In this document: positions 1 to 7,136 of the stretch, piece by piece
Layout of the letters: each line of letters starts with the position of its first letter
How positions within the stretch are numbered: the stretch's first letter is position 1
Source: Chryseobacterium sp. SN22
GTDB lineage: Bacteria; Bacteroidota; Bacteroidia; Flavobacteriales; Weeksellaceae
Direction: 5' to 3'
NCBI RefSeq assembly: GCF_008329705.1
Contig: NZ_VTSX01000026.1
Span: 1 to 64,000 of the forward strand
DNA length: 64,000 bases
Made by a program: the position numbers and the translations under genes
Notes under the pieces: generated by a model
What the model saw: the letters and a program-made list of their open reading frames with translations, nothing else
Told to the model about the DNA's origin: nothing
Databases searched by the model: none

Positions 1-56
1 TTAGGAAATGGAGCGTTAAGAAAAATAATTTTGTAACCGTTGAGAAAATCCACTGT

Positions 57-683
57 TTAAATGCGAGACAATATTGGATCAGAGAACAGATAAATAATTC
101 GCGCGAGTTTTGGGATTTTTAGGGGACTTAATATCTTCCATATATTTTTAAGAGCTAGTAATACTTCCTGATCTTTTGACCCATCAAATTTTATAAACTG
201 AAATAATGGTGAATAATTAGCTAGAATCAAACTCAGTACACTAATCAATATAATTGGAATATTATAATTAAGAATTGGCTTCTCAGGTCGGTCAGTTTCT
301 ACAATTAGCATATTATAATTTAAGTCTTCCAAACTTAAATTTACTAATTCACTCTGCTCAATTTTAACATTATATGCATTGACTAATTTATAGTTCATCC
401 AATCTATAAACATAGAATCTGGCTTATAATCTGGTACAACAGTTTTTAGTTTTTTGATGTCATCTATTGAGAATTTTAAAATTAGAGTTAAAAAAATTAA
501 TACTATAATTCCAAGAGCTAGAAAATTATAAGTAGCATTACCATTCATATTTATAATTAAAAATATAAATAATGAAATCCCCAAACCAATTATCACTTTA
601 AGAATGATTGATAATTCCTTTATACTAGATAAAACTATTCTTCTTCGGTTATAGTTATTAAAATCTATAAGAGTGCGCCTCAT
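57..683 (-). CDS. Hypothetical membrane protein, AT-rich, end of paa operon
   Basis: 208-residue protein that I do not recognise. It has two hydrophobic segments near residues 28-70 (around GLGISLFIFLIINM and LALGIIVLIFLTLIL) and a third near residues 142-160 (NIPIILISVLSLILAN), so it should be an inner-membrane protein with a soluble middle part. Its start codon overlaps the stop of the upstream thioesterase gene (ATGA), which implies translational coupling. The gene is far more AT-rich than its neighbours (about 20% GC in 481-540, against about half GC inside the thioesterase gene), a sign of recent acquisition or weak constraint. Function unknown. Confidence 0.6.
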   Translation of the reverse strand: MRRTLIDFNNYNRRRIVLSSIKELSIILKVIIGLGISLFIFLIINMNGNATYNFLALGIIVLIFLTLILKFSIDDIKKLKTVVPDYKPDSMFIDWMNYKLVNAYNVKIEQSELVNLSLEDLNYNMLIVETDRPEKPILNYNIPIILISVLSLILANYSPLFQFIKFDGSKDQEVLLALKNIWKILSPLKIPKLARIIYLFSDPILSRI

Positions 684-1093
684 AATTCTGTAATTTTTTT
701 TCCTATTTTATACACGGTTCCAACAAATTTGGCAATTAGCTCTTCGTTCTGATTGGAGATTTTAATGTCGTAAACTGCTGTTTTCCGGGTTTCATTGGCC
801 AGAATACTTTCTGCTTTGAAAACATCACCTTCTTTTCCGGCTTTGGTAAAATTGATAACACAGTTTAAAGCTACTGCGGCGTCTCCCGAATTATTGGAGG
901 AAAAGGCCAGTGCCGAATCGGCAAAAGCAAAGGTAACACCACCGTGCACCGTTTTCAGCCCGTTGATCATTTCCTTTTTAACGGGCATTTCGATTAAACA
1001 ATAATTTTCTCTGATTTCGATTAATCTGATATCCATCCATTGGGAAAAATGGTCCTGACCAAGCATATATTCTGCAACCTGTTTGGGTGTCAT
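680..1093 (-). CDS. paaI: PaaI-type hotdog-fold acyl-CoA thioesterase
   Basis: 137 residues, normal for the PaaI/YdiI thioesterase family. The motif HGGVTFAFADSALAFSSN (about residues 50-67) is the hotdog helix that carries the catalytic acidic residue and begins with the HGG signature. PaaI enzymes hydrolyse phenylacetyl-CoA and ring-hydroxylated phenylacetyl-CoA, which releases CoA when the pathway stalls. Location at the end of a paa gene cluster supports this role. ATGA overlaps join it to both the upstream 82-residue gene and the downstream 208-residue gene, so it sits in a tightly coupled operon. Family is clear; substrate is inferred from context. Confidence 0.88.
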   Translation of the reverse strand: MTPKQVAEYMLGQDHFSQWMDIRLIEIRENYCLIEMPVKKEMINGLKTVHGGVTFAFADSALAFSSNNSGDAAVALNCVINFTKAGKEGDVFKAESILANETRKTAVYDIKISNQNEELIAKFVGTVYKIGKKITEL

Positions 1094-1338
1094 TTATTAT
1101 TATTTAAATTTTTAAATTTCAGTAAATCTTTCCAGGTATAATCTCGGCCATCTAAGATAAAGAAACCGAGAAATATAAAGAGGAAATAAAATGCAAAACC
1201 AAATATATTCAGGCTTTCTTTATCCTCCCACCCGAATGCATAAAAAAGAAGCTTTACCAGAAAAAAACTGGTAGTAAAAATGATTGCGTTCACCAGAGAG
1301 CGCAGGAAATTTTTCTTTGCCAATATTCTTTTAAGCAT
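1090..1338 (-). CDS. Small hypothetical membrane protein
   Basis: 82 residues with two hydrophobic stretches, about residues 15-35 (LVNAIIFTTSFFLVKLLFYAF) and 44-63 (IFGFAFYFLFIFLGFFIL), and a basic N-terminus (MLKRILAKKNF) and C-terminus. It is likely a two-span inner-membrane protein. Its stop overlaps the thioesterase start by 4 bases, and it lies 25 bases after the 103-residue gene. No family recognised. Confidence 0.6.
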   Translation of the reverse strand: MLKRILAKKNFLRSLVNAIIFTTSFFLVKLLFYAFGWEDKESLNIFGFAFYFLFIFLGFFILDGRDYTWKDLLKFKNLNNNK

Positions 1339-1363
1339 AATTTTCAGTTTTAGATCGAAGTAT

Positions 1364-1675
1364 TTATTGCCGTATTATTTCTTCGTATAATTCATCAGCC
1401 AACCGGTCGTAAATGCTCATGGTTTTACCCAAAATAACCTGACCGTTGGAAAGATTTTCCGGATCGTTATTATTTTTATTAAGGTCGGAAGCCTCCAGAT
1501 CAATGCCTTCTTCATCCGACATTCTTTTGATCAGGGCTTTGTATTTTCCATTAAATTTTGACAATACTTCAAGCCGCTCCCGATCGTTTTCTATCGAAGA
1601 AAGTTCCTGAACCAGATATTCTTTTTCAATATGCAGCCTGGTTTCCAATTCAGCCCTGAATCCTTCTATATCCAT
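1364..1675 (-). CDS. Hypothetical charged helical protein
   Basis: 103 residues, no signal peptide or membrane segment, rich in Glu, Lys and Leu. The first 60 residues look like a long amphipathic helix or coiled coil, followed by an Asn-rich linker (LNKNNNDPENL) and a short C-terminal helix. It lies between paaH and the PaaI thioesterase on the same strand with short gaps, so it is probably cotranscribed. I do not recognise it and cannot link it to phenylacetate metabolism except by position. Confidence 0.6.
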   Translation of the reverse strand: MDIEGFRAELETRLHIEKEYLVQELSSIENDRERLEVLSKFNGKYKALIKRMSDEEGIDLEASDLNKNNNDPENLSNGQVILGKTMSIYDRLADELYEEIIRQ

Positions 1676-1738
1676 TTTTAAGGTAATAGTTTAGCAATTT
1701 TTTAATTATTAGAATGCTAAACTGTTGCATTGGTACAT

Positions 1739-2869
1739 TTATAATTTACGGAGCAACGGGCTTTGTCGGTACCTTTCTTCCTGATATTCTCCGTAAAGAT
1801 CCTGCAGGGTTCCGGAGACTTTTGTGTATCCGATTTCTTCGCCCCAGGCCAATAATCCTTTCGGGTAATTGACGCCTTTCTGCATGGCCAATTCAAGATC
1901 CTGATCACTGGCAATACCCAATCTTTTGGCTTCTACCGCTTCATTGATCAGCATGGAGATGATTCTCAGGAAAATCTGCTGGTAAAGCGCTTCATCCTTC
2001 TGAGGTTCGGGTTTCACTGCTCCTTCTGCATAATCATAGAATCCCTTGCCCGTTTTCCGGCCGTGAAGCTTGGCTTCGGACATTCTCTGCTGCAACAGGG
2101 ACGGCTTGTATTTCGGATCGTAAAAATACTCGTTGTACACCGTTTTGGTTACCGAAAAATTTACGTCTACGCCGATGAGATCCATTAATTCAAACGGACC
2201 CATTTTAAAGTTCCCGATGGTTTTCATGGCATCATCCACCTGTTCTACGGTGGCAATGTTTTCTTCCACAATCCGGAGGCCTTCCCCATAATACGGGCGG
2301 GCAATCCTATTCACGATAAATCCGGGAATGTCTTTGGCAATCACCGGCGTTTTTCCCCAATCCTTCATGAGGCTGTAGATTTTTTCCGGTAATGATTTTT
2401 CAGTCAGCAAAGACGGGATTACCTCTACCAAAGGCATCAGCGGAGCCGGATTGAAAAAGTGGATTCCGATGAAACGTCCGGGATGTTCCAGTTCAGCACC
2501 CAGAGAAGTGATGGAAATGGAAGAGGTATTGGAGCCGATAATACAGTTTTCGGAAACATGGTTTTCCAGTTCCGTAAAAACTTTGGTCTTGATTTCTTTA
2601 TTTTCGATGATGGCTTCAATGATGAGTTCACAGTCTTTGAAGTCCTTCAGTTCCGTTGCGATGGAGATGTTGGCTAAAATTTCAGTCATCTTCTCTCCTG
2701 AAATCTTCTGTTTGTCCACCAGTTTGATCAGTGTTTTTTCCAGACCGAGGGTAGCTGTTTCCACCTGCTGGGCATTGGCATCATAAACCCAGACCCGGCA
2801 TCCGTTCGTGGCGGCTACCTGTGCAATGCCTATTCCCATGGTTCCGGCACCGATAATTCCTATATTCAT
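1739..2869 (-). CDS. paaH: 3-hydroxyacyl-CoA dehydrogenase PaaH
   Basis: 376 residues from the chosen ATG at 2869; the frame is open further upstream but that part is not family-like, and MNIGIIGAGTMG is the usual N-terminus. The Rossmann motif GAGTMG is at residues 7-12; the HFFNPAP motif with the catalytic His, the SSISI element and the C-terminal 3HCDH domain are all present. In the paa pathway PaaH oxidises 3-hydroxyadipyl-CoA to 3-oxoadipyl-CoA with NAD+. The neighbours (paaG, D, C, B, A) support that assignment over the generic FadB-type or Hbd-type role. The upstream flank begins directly with a copy of the AATTTGAAAAT repeat. Confidence 0.9.
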   Translation of the reverse strand: MNIGIIGAGTMGIGIAQVAATNGCRVWVYDANAQQVETATLGLEKTLIKLVDKQKISGEKMTEILANISIATELKDFKDCELIIEAIIENKEIKTKVFTELENHVSENCIIGSNTSSISITSLGAELEHPGRFIGIHFFNPAPLMPLVEVIPSLLTEKSLPEKIYSLMKDWGKTPVIAKDIPGFIVNRIARPYYGEGLRIVEENIATVEQVDDAMKTIGNFKMGPFELMDLIGVDVNFSVTKTVYNEYFYDPKYKPSLLQQRMSEAKLHGRKTGKGFYDYAEGAVKPEPQKDEALYQQIFLRIISMLINEAVEAKRLGIASDQDLELAMQKGVNYPKGLLAWGEEIGYTKVSGTLQDLYGEYQEERYRQSPLLRKL

Positions 2870-2875
2870 ATTTTG

Positions 2876-2886
2876 AATTTGAAAAT
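2876..2886. repeat. AATTTGAAAAT repeat copy upstream of paaH
   Basis: Exact 11-base copy of the repeat unit that occurs throughout the paa spacers. It lies 7 bases upstream of the paaH start and on the far side of the frameshifted four-helix-bundle gene from the inverted copies at 3252-3286. Confidence 0.7.
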
Positions 2887-2939
2887 GTGTTAATTTAATA
2901 ATTATTTTATTTTTGAAGTTGAGATAATTTTTGAAAGAA

Positions 2940-3253
2940 TCAAACAATTTCTTTTAAATCCGACAATAATTTTTCATCCGGAGATTTTAAGTAAGGCGAC
3001 ATCATACATAATAAGAGCCAGTATTCCGTCTATCCGCTTCTTTAGCCGCAATTTTCAACTTATGTACAAAATCAGCTTTGCTTTCTGCATTCTGGGCTTC
3101 TCTTACATTGGCGCCAATAGATCTTCCTGCTTTAAAAATCTGATTGGCTAGAGGAAATCTTTTTGCTTCATGTAAGTCTTCGGTAACTTCAATAATACTT
3201 AATGCGAAATTAAAAGTCTTATTAACTATAATATTTTCTTTATCGTTTCTCAT
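2940..3253 (-). pseudogene. Four-helix-bundle (23S rRNA IVS-type) protein, frameshifted
   Basis: The N-terminal part matches the four-helix-bundle/S23 intervening-sequence protein family: residues NKTFNFALSIIEVTEDL, an FPLANQIFKAGRSIGANVREAQ core and KADFVHKLKIAAKEAD. The frame then breaks after GCGGAT at 3037-3032 and stops at 3002. Inserting one G between 3032 and 3031 restores the family ending (DETEYWLLLC, then a helix ending SDLKEIV) up to a TGA at 2940-2942. I read this as a single-base deletion, or a sequencing error. ATG at 3253 is the likely start. The start codon itself lies in an inverted AATTTGAAAAT repeat, and another copy follows the gene, so the gene looks like an insertion between paaG and paaH. 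Confidence 0.75.
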
Positions 3254-3286
3254 TTTCAAATTTTCAAATTAATGCATTTTCAAATT
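3252..3286. repeat. Three ATTTTCAAATT copies between paaG and the four-helix-bundle gene
   Basis: Exact 11-mers at 3252-3262, 3260-3270 and 3276-3286, all reading ATTTTCAAATT on the plus strand. They span the start codon of the four-helix-bundle gene and end just before the paaG stop at 3290. Confidence 0.8.
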
Positions 3287-3289
3287 GAT

Positions 3290-4090
3290 CTATTTTCCTT
3301 TATAATCAGGTTTTCTTTTCTGTAAAAATGCGTTTACGCCTTCGATGAAATCTTCTGTTCCGGCGGCTTCCTGTTGCAGGTCAGCTTCCAGTTCCAGCTG
3401 TTCTTTCAAGGTGTTGTTATAAGAATTGGCGAATGCTTTTTTCGTTAATTTAATCGCGGCTGTCGGCATGTTAGCCATTTTTTCGAGAATCTCCATGGAT
3501 TTGGAATTGAATTCTTCTTCCGCAAAAACCTCAGCTACCAATCCGTACGATTTTGATTCTTCAGCCGATAATCTTTTGCCGGTAAATGCTAAATAATTAG
3601 CCAGTTGTCTTCCCAGTAATTTCGGCAGGAAATAAGTTCCTCCGGTATCAGGAATCAGTCCGATATTGGAGAACGCTTGGGAGAAATAAGCTTTGTTGTT
3701 AGCCAGTACAAAATCACAGATCAGTGCCAGCATAGCTCCGGCTCCTACGGCAGGACCATTTACCAGGGCTACCACTGGTTTTTTGCATCGGGTAAGTTCC
3801 ATCACCAGCGGATTGTAATAATCGGTTACAATTTTACGGATGATATCGTGATCCTGATGTTCATTACCGGTAACAAAAGCATCGTCAAGGTTTTGCCCCG
3901 AACAGAAAGCCCTTCCTCTTCCGGAAATGGCTACACATCGTATGGTGGGATCATTACTGCATTCATGAATAAAATCTTTCAGATCAGACAAAGATGGTTT
4001 TGTCAGCGCATTCATTGTTTCAGGCTGGTTGAGATAAGCGATTTTCAGCTTTCCTTCAAAATGGGTCTCAATATCGAGTTGGGTGTACAT
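3290..4090 (-). CDS. paaG: Enoyl-CoA hydratase/isomerase PaaG (ring 1,2-epoxyphenylacetyl-CoA isomerase)
   Basis: 266 residues, crotonase fold. The CoA and oxyanion-hole segments are AFCSGQNL (61-68) and GPAVGAGAMLAL (112-123). The IGLIPDTGGTYFLPKL segment carries an Asp (148) at the isomerase position of PaaG rather than the Glu of hydratases. PaaG converts the 1,2-epoxide of phenylacetyl-CoA to the oxepin form before ring cleavage. Position between paaD and paaH fits. A general enoyl-CoA hydratase is the alternative, but Asp148 and the context favour PaaG. Confidence 0.88.
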   Translation of the reverse strand: MYTQLDIETHFEGKLKIAYLNQPETMNALTKPSLSDLKDFIHECSNDPTIRCVAISGRGRAFCSGQNLDDAFVTGNEHQDHDIIRKIVTDYYNPLVMELTRCKKPVVALVNGPAVGAGAMLALICDFVLANNKAYFSQAFSNIGLIPDTGGTYFLPKLLGRQLANYLAFTGKRLSAEESKSYGLVAEVFAEEEFNSKSMEILEKMANMPTAAIKLTKKAFANSYNNTLKEQLELEADLQQEAAGTEDFIEGVNAFLQKRKPDYKGK

Positions 4091-4254
4091 CGTTTTAATT
4101 TTTTAATTAGATAATTTGAAAATGGTTAAAAAACTGTTTTTAAATTTACACATTTCAAAATGAACCAGTAGGCCAGACCAATATTAATCTGAAAAAAGAT
4201 TAATACAGCCCTTTGCAATGCATATATTTTCAAATCAGCCCGTTTTCATATTGA
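4091..4254. repeat. paaD-paaG spacer with degenerate repeat copies and a hairpin
   Basis: One exact AATTTGAAAAT copy is at 4113-4123 and decayed relatives lie around 4152-4163 and 4228-4238. A perfect 8-bp stem (ATTAATCT 4183-4190, AGATTAAT 4197-4204, 6-base loop) lies between them. It lacks a T tail and does not look like an intrinsic terminator. Confidence 0.5.
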
Positions 4255-4719
4255 TTAATGGCATTTAAAATAATCAAAAGGCTCCAGGCAGTCCAGACAC
4301 TGGTAAGAGGCCTTACAGAGCGTAGACCCGAACCGGCTGATCTGTTTTGAGTTCATCGAACCGCAGCGCGGGCACTTCTTCGGTTTCCCGATATGATGTT
4401 CGTCAGCTCCTTTTTCCGGGGGCGTGATTCCGTAAACCCGCAGTTTTTCCCGGGCTTCATCTGTAAGCCAGTCGGTCGTCCAGATCGGAAACATTTTGGT
4501 GGTTACTTTTGCCTCCCAGCCGTTTTCCTTCATGATCTTGATGATGTCTTCCTCAATAGTGAACATGGCAGGACACGCAGAATATGTTGGCGTAATGGTA
4601 ACTTCACAGGAATTTTCCCCGGTTACTCTTGCTTCCCGTACAATGCCCAGCTCCACGATATTGATCACCGGAATTTCCGGATCGGGAACCATTTCTAATA
4701 TGTCTAAAGGATCTTTCAT
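4255..4719 (-). CDS. paaD: Phenylacetyl-CoA epoxidase subunit PaaD
   Basis: 154 residues. The N-terminal half is a MIP18/DUF59 domain (DPEIPVINIVELGIVR and the conserved SACP Cys at 49). The C-terminal half is a metal-binding ribbon with Cys116, Cys119, Cys135, Cys141, Cys144 and Cys153 (CPRCGS, CLDC, FKCH). PaaD is the accessory subunit thought to help iron-sulfur or di-iron maturation of the PaaABCE epoxidase. The gene lies next to paaC in the usual paa order, with a repeat-filled spacer between them. Confidence 0.93.
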   Translation of the reverse strand: MKDPLDILEMVPDPEIPVINIVELGIVREARVTGENSCEVTITPTYSACPAMFTIEEDIIKIMKENGWEAKVTTKMFPIWTTDWLTDEAREKLRVYGITPPEKGADEHHIGKPKKCPRCGSMNSKQISRFGSTLCKASYQCLDCLEPFDYFKCH

Positions 4720-4724
4720 TGATT

Positions 4725-4802
4725 AATTTGAAAATTTGAAAATTGGGGAAATTTGAAAATTTAAAGCTGTTCGTCATTTTCAAATTAGCACATTTTCAAA
4801 TT
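4725..4802. repeat. AATTTGAAAAT inverted-repeat element between paaC and paaD
   Basis: Left arm has AATTTGAAAAT at 4725, 4733 and 4750; right arm has the inverse ATTTTCAAATT at 4776 and 4792. The arms can pair into one long imperfect hairpin. This is a shorter member of the family seen in the next two spacers. Confidence 0.8.
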
Positions 4803-4817
4803 AATTAATTGATTTTT

Positions 4818-5567
4818 TTACCAGGTGCATCCCGGATACGCTCTCTGCATATACTGCAGTTCGCAAAGCATAAATCCGAAATATTCCGTATGATATCCTG
4901 TTCTGGATTTCGGCTGCATAAAAGGGTTTGTTGGGTATGCTAACCCGAAATCTGCAAAGTCTTTTTTGGTGATGGCCAAAAACTCTTCGTAAAGCGCATC
5001 TGTATCCGGAACTATATTTAAAGCCATCAGATCATCCTCGCCTTCAGTTTTGGCAAATAATCCTTTGGTATATTCCCAGATATTCTCAATGGCTTTTTCC
5101 AGACGGGATCTGCTTTCTTCCGTTCCCTGAGCAAAAATTTTCATCCAGGAAGCCGCGTGGGTATAATGATACCGTACTTCTTTCAAAGATTTCTGCGCAA
5201 TGGCAGAAAGTTCTTCGTCCGCGGATTGGGATAAAGCTTGATACATCAGCTTCTGGTATACCGCAAAAACATAAACTTTCAGGATCGTTTGTGCATAATC
5301 CTCATTGGGAAGCTCAGTCCAGTGGGCATTCACATATTCATGCTCGTATCTTAAAAAAGCAAGATCGTCTTCGGTTTTAGCGTTATCGGCAACTCTCGAA
5401 GCATACACGTAAAAGTTATTGGCCTGTCCCAGTTCATCCAGTGCGATATTCGTCAATGCAATATCCTCTTCCAGGTAAGGGCCTTCTCCGCACCACGCCG
5501 ACAAACGCTGCCCCATGATGAAGCTGTCGTCCGCCAGTTTTAATAAATAATTGTATAATGGATTCAT
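4818..5567 (-). CDS. paaC: Phenylacetyl-CoA epoxidase subunit PaaC
   Basis: 249 residues, the usual PaaC length. It is a ferritin-like helical protein with DDSFIMGQRLSAWCGEGPYLEEDIALTN at the N-terminus and the C-terminal HTEYFGFMLCELQYMQRAYPG segment. In E. coli PaaC is the structural, metal-free partner of PaaA in the oxygenase core. Context (paaB upstream, paaD downstream) makes the call firm. Confidence 0.95.
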   Translation of the reverse strand: MNPLYNYLLKLADDSFIMGQRLSAWCGEGPYLEEDIALTNIALDELGQANNFYVYASRVADNAKTEDDLAFLRYEHEYVNAHWTELPNEDYAQTILKVYVFAVYQKLMYQALSQSADEELSAIAQKSLKEVRYHYTHAASWMKIFAQGTEESRSRLEKAIENIWEYTKGLFAKTEGEDDLMALNIVPDTDALYEEFLAITKKDFADFGLAYPTNPFMQPKSRTGYHTEYFGFMLCELQYMQRAYPGCTW

Positions 5568-5574
5568 TATTTTT

Positions 5575-5695
5575 AATTTGAAAATTTGAGAATTAGCTAA
5601 TTTGAAAATTGACAGAGTATGTATCCTGAAAATCTGATCATAAATAACCTCACAGAAGTCATTTTTAAATTTTCAAATTGATACATTTTCAAATT
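5575..5695. repeat. About 120-bp inverted-repeat spacer element, paaB-paaC
   Basis: Left arm carries AATTTGAAAAT at 5575 and 5599; right arm carries ATTTTCAAATT at 5669 and 5685. The unique centre (GTATGTAT, then AATCTGAT, then AATAAC) is also shared with the paaA-paaB spacer, so the two spacers are homologous copies and not just independent AT-rich sequence. Confidence 0.85.
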
Positions 5696-5702
5696 CATTA
5701 AT

Positions 5703-5984
5703 TTACATATTTTTTACGTCGTTCGGGATCTCGTAGAAGGTCGGGTGACGGTACAGCTTGTCATCTGCCGGATCAAAGAATGCTTCTTTGTCTATCCCTT
5801 CCGAAGTCACGATATACTTGCTCGGCACTACCCAAACGGAAGTTCCTTCTTTTCTCCTGGTATAAACGTCCCTGGCATTCTGTAAAGCCATTTCGGCAGT
5901 CGGTGCCTGTACGATTCCTACATGTTTGTGGGACAATCCCGGTTTAGTCTGGATAAACACTTCCCACATATCTAAATTTGCCAT
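5703..5984 (-). CDS. paaB: Phenylacetyl-CoA epoxidase subunit PaaB
   Basis: 93 residues, the PaaB family length, with the typical N-terminus LDMWEVFIQTKPGLSHKHVG and the DPADDKLYRHPTFYEIP ending. PaaB is a small non-catalytic subunit that links PaaAC heterodimers. It is flanked on both sides by copies of the same 120-bp inverted-repeat element; the left copy starts 6 bases before the start codon in transcript order. Confidence 0.95.
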   Translation of the reverse strand: MANLDMWEVFIQTKPGLSHKHVGIVQAPTAEMALQNARDVYTRRKEGTSVWVVPSKYIVTSEGIDKEAFFDPADDKLYRHPTFYEIPNDVKNM

Positions 5985-5989
5985 AATTC

Positions 5990-6112
5990 AATTTGAAAAT
6001 TTGAAAAATTAGTTAATTTGAAAATTGATAGATTATGTATACTTGAAGATCTGATAATGAATAACGCCGTTAAAGTCACTTTCAAATTTTCAAATTGATA
6101 CATTTTCAAATT
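5990..6112. repeat. About 120-bp inverted-repeat spacer element, paaA-paaB
   Basis: AATTTGAAAAT at 5990 and 6015, ATTTTCAAATT at 6086 and 6102, with the same centre as the 5575-5695 copy. The right arm overlaps the paaA stop codon (6111-6113). Confidence 0.85.
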
Positions 6113-7049
6113 ATATTACTTCTTGTTGTTGTTTTTCTGCAAAAGCTGCGGCGGCTTCTTTTACCCAGGAATTCTCTCTCTGGGCCTTGCGTTTGGTTTC
6201 GATACGCTTTTTGTTGCATGGTCCGTTTCCTTTCAGGATTTCCATGAATTCATCCCATGGGAGTTCCCCGAAATCGTAATGCTGTCTTTCTTCATTCCAT
6301 TTCAGGTCTTTATCCGGAATGGTAAGGCCTAAGAATTCAGCCTGGGAAACGGTAACATCCACAAAACGCTGACGAAGGCTGTCGTTGCTTTCTCTTTTCA
6401 CCCGGTAATTCATTGAGATTTTAGAGTTTGGCGAACTGTCATCATTTGGACCGAACATCATCAGCGCCGGCCACCAGAAACGGTTCAGGGAAGCCTGGGC
6501 CATTTCTTTCTGCTGCTTGGTTCCGCGGCAAAGTGCCATCAGGATTTCGTAACCCTGTCTCTGGTGGAAAGATTCTTCTTTACAGATCTTTACCATCGCC
6601 CTGGAATAAGGTCCGTACGAGTTTCCCATCAGCATGACCTGGTTCATGATCGCAGCACCGTCTACCAGCCATCCGATGGCACCGATATCTGCCCAACTCA
6701 GCGTCGGATAGTTGAAGATGCTTGAATATTTGGCTTTTCCGGAAAGCATATCATCATACGTGGCATCCCGGTCAGCCCTGATGCTTCCGTCTCCTAAAGT
6801 TTCGGTAGCGGAATAAAGATACAATCCATGTCCGGCCTCATCCTGAACTTTAGCCAGCAAAGCCATTTTTCTTCTTAATGAAGGTGCCCTGGAAATCCAG
6901 TTGGCTTCGGGAAGCATCCCTACGATTTCGGAATGGGCATGCTGGGAGATCTGACGAACCAAAAGTTTCCTGTAATCGTCAGGCATTACATCTTTCGGTT
7001 CCACTTTATTTTCGTCGTGTACGTATTGTACGAATTTTTCTAAGTCCAT
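6111..7049 (-). CDS. paaA: Phenylacetyl-CoA epoxidase catalytic subunit PaaA
   Basis: 312 residues from the ATG at 7049; the frame stays open upstream but [13 protein letters not shown] is the family-like start. Di-iron ligand segments are visible: [27 protein letters not shown] and [14 protein letters not shown], the last with an ExxH pair. PaaA is the oxygenase that makes the 1,2-epoxide of phenylacetyl-CoA using O2 and electrons from PaaE. It starts an 87-base gap after paaE. Confidence 0.95.
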   Translation of the reverse strand: MDLEKFVQYVHDENKVEPKDVMPDDYRKLLVRQISQHAHSEIVGMLPEANWISRAPSLRRKMALLAKVQDEAGHGLYLYSATETLGDGSIRADRDATYDDMLSGKAKYSSIFNYPTLSWADIGAIGWLVDGAAIMNQVMLMGNSYGPYSRAMVKICKEESFHQRQGYEILMALCRGTKQQKEMAQASLNRFWWPALMMFGPNDDSSPNSKISMNYRVKRESNDSLRQRFVDVTVSQAEFLGLTIPDKDLKWNEERQHYDFGELPWDEFMEILKGNGPCNKKRIETKRKAQRENSWVKEAAAAFAEKQQQEVI

Positions 7050-7136
7050 TTCTTTTCTTTTTGTACTAAGTAAGATATTGGCTGTACAATGTATTTCAAT
7101 ACTTTTTACATTATACACTTTCACATTTTACAGAAA

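Noticed and set aside
2940..3253. Four-helix-bundle gene as part of a diversity-generating retroelement (Avd-like)
   Set aside because: No reverse transcriptase, template repeat or variable repeat was seen nearby.
4183..4204. Hairpin ATTAATCT/AGATTAAT between paaD and paaG as a terminator
   Set aside because: No T tract on either side, and the operon continues through it.
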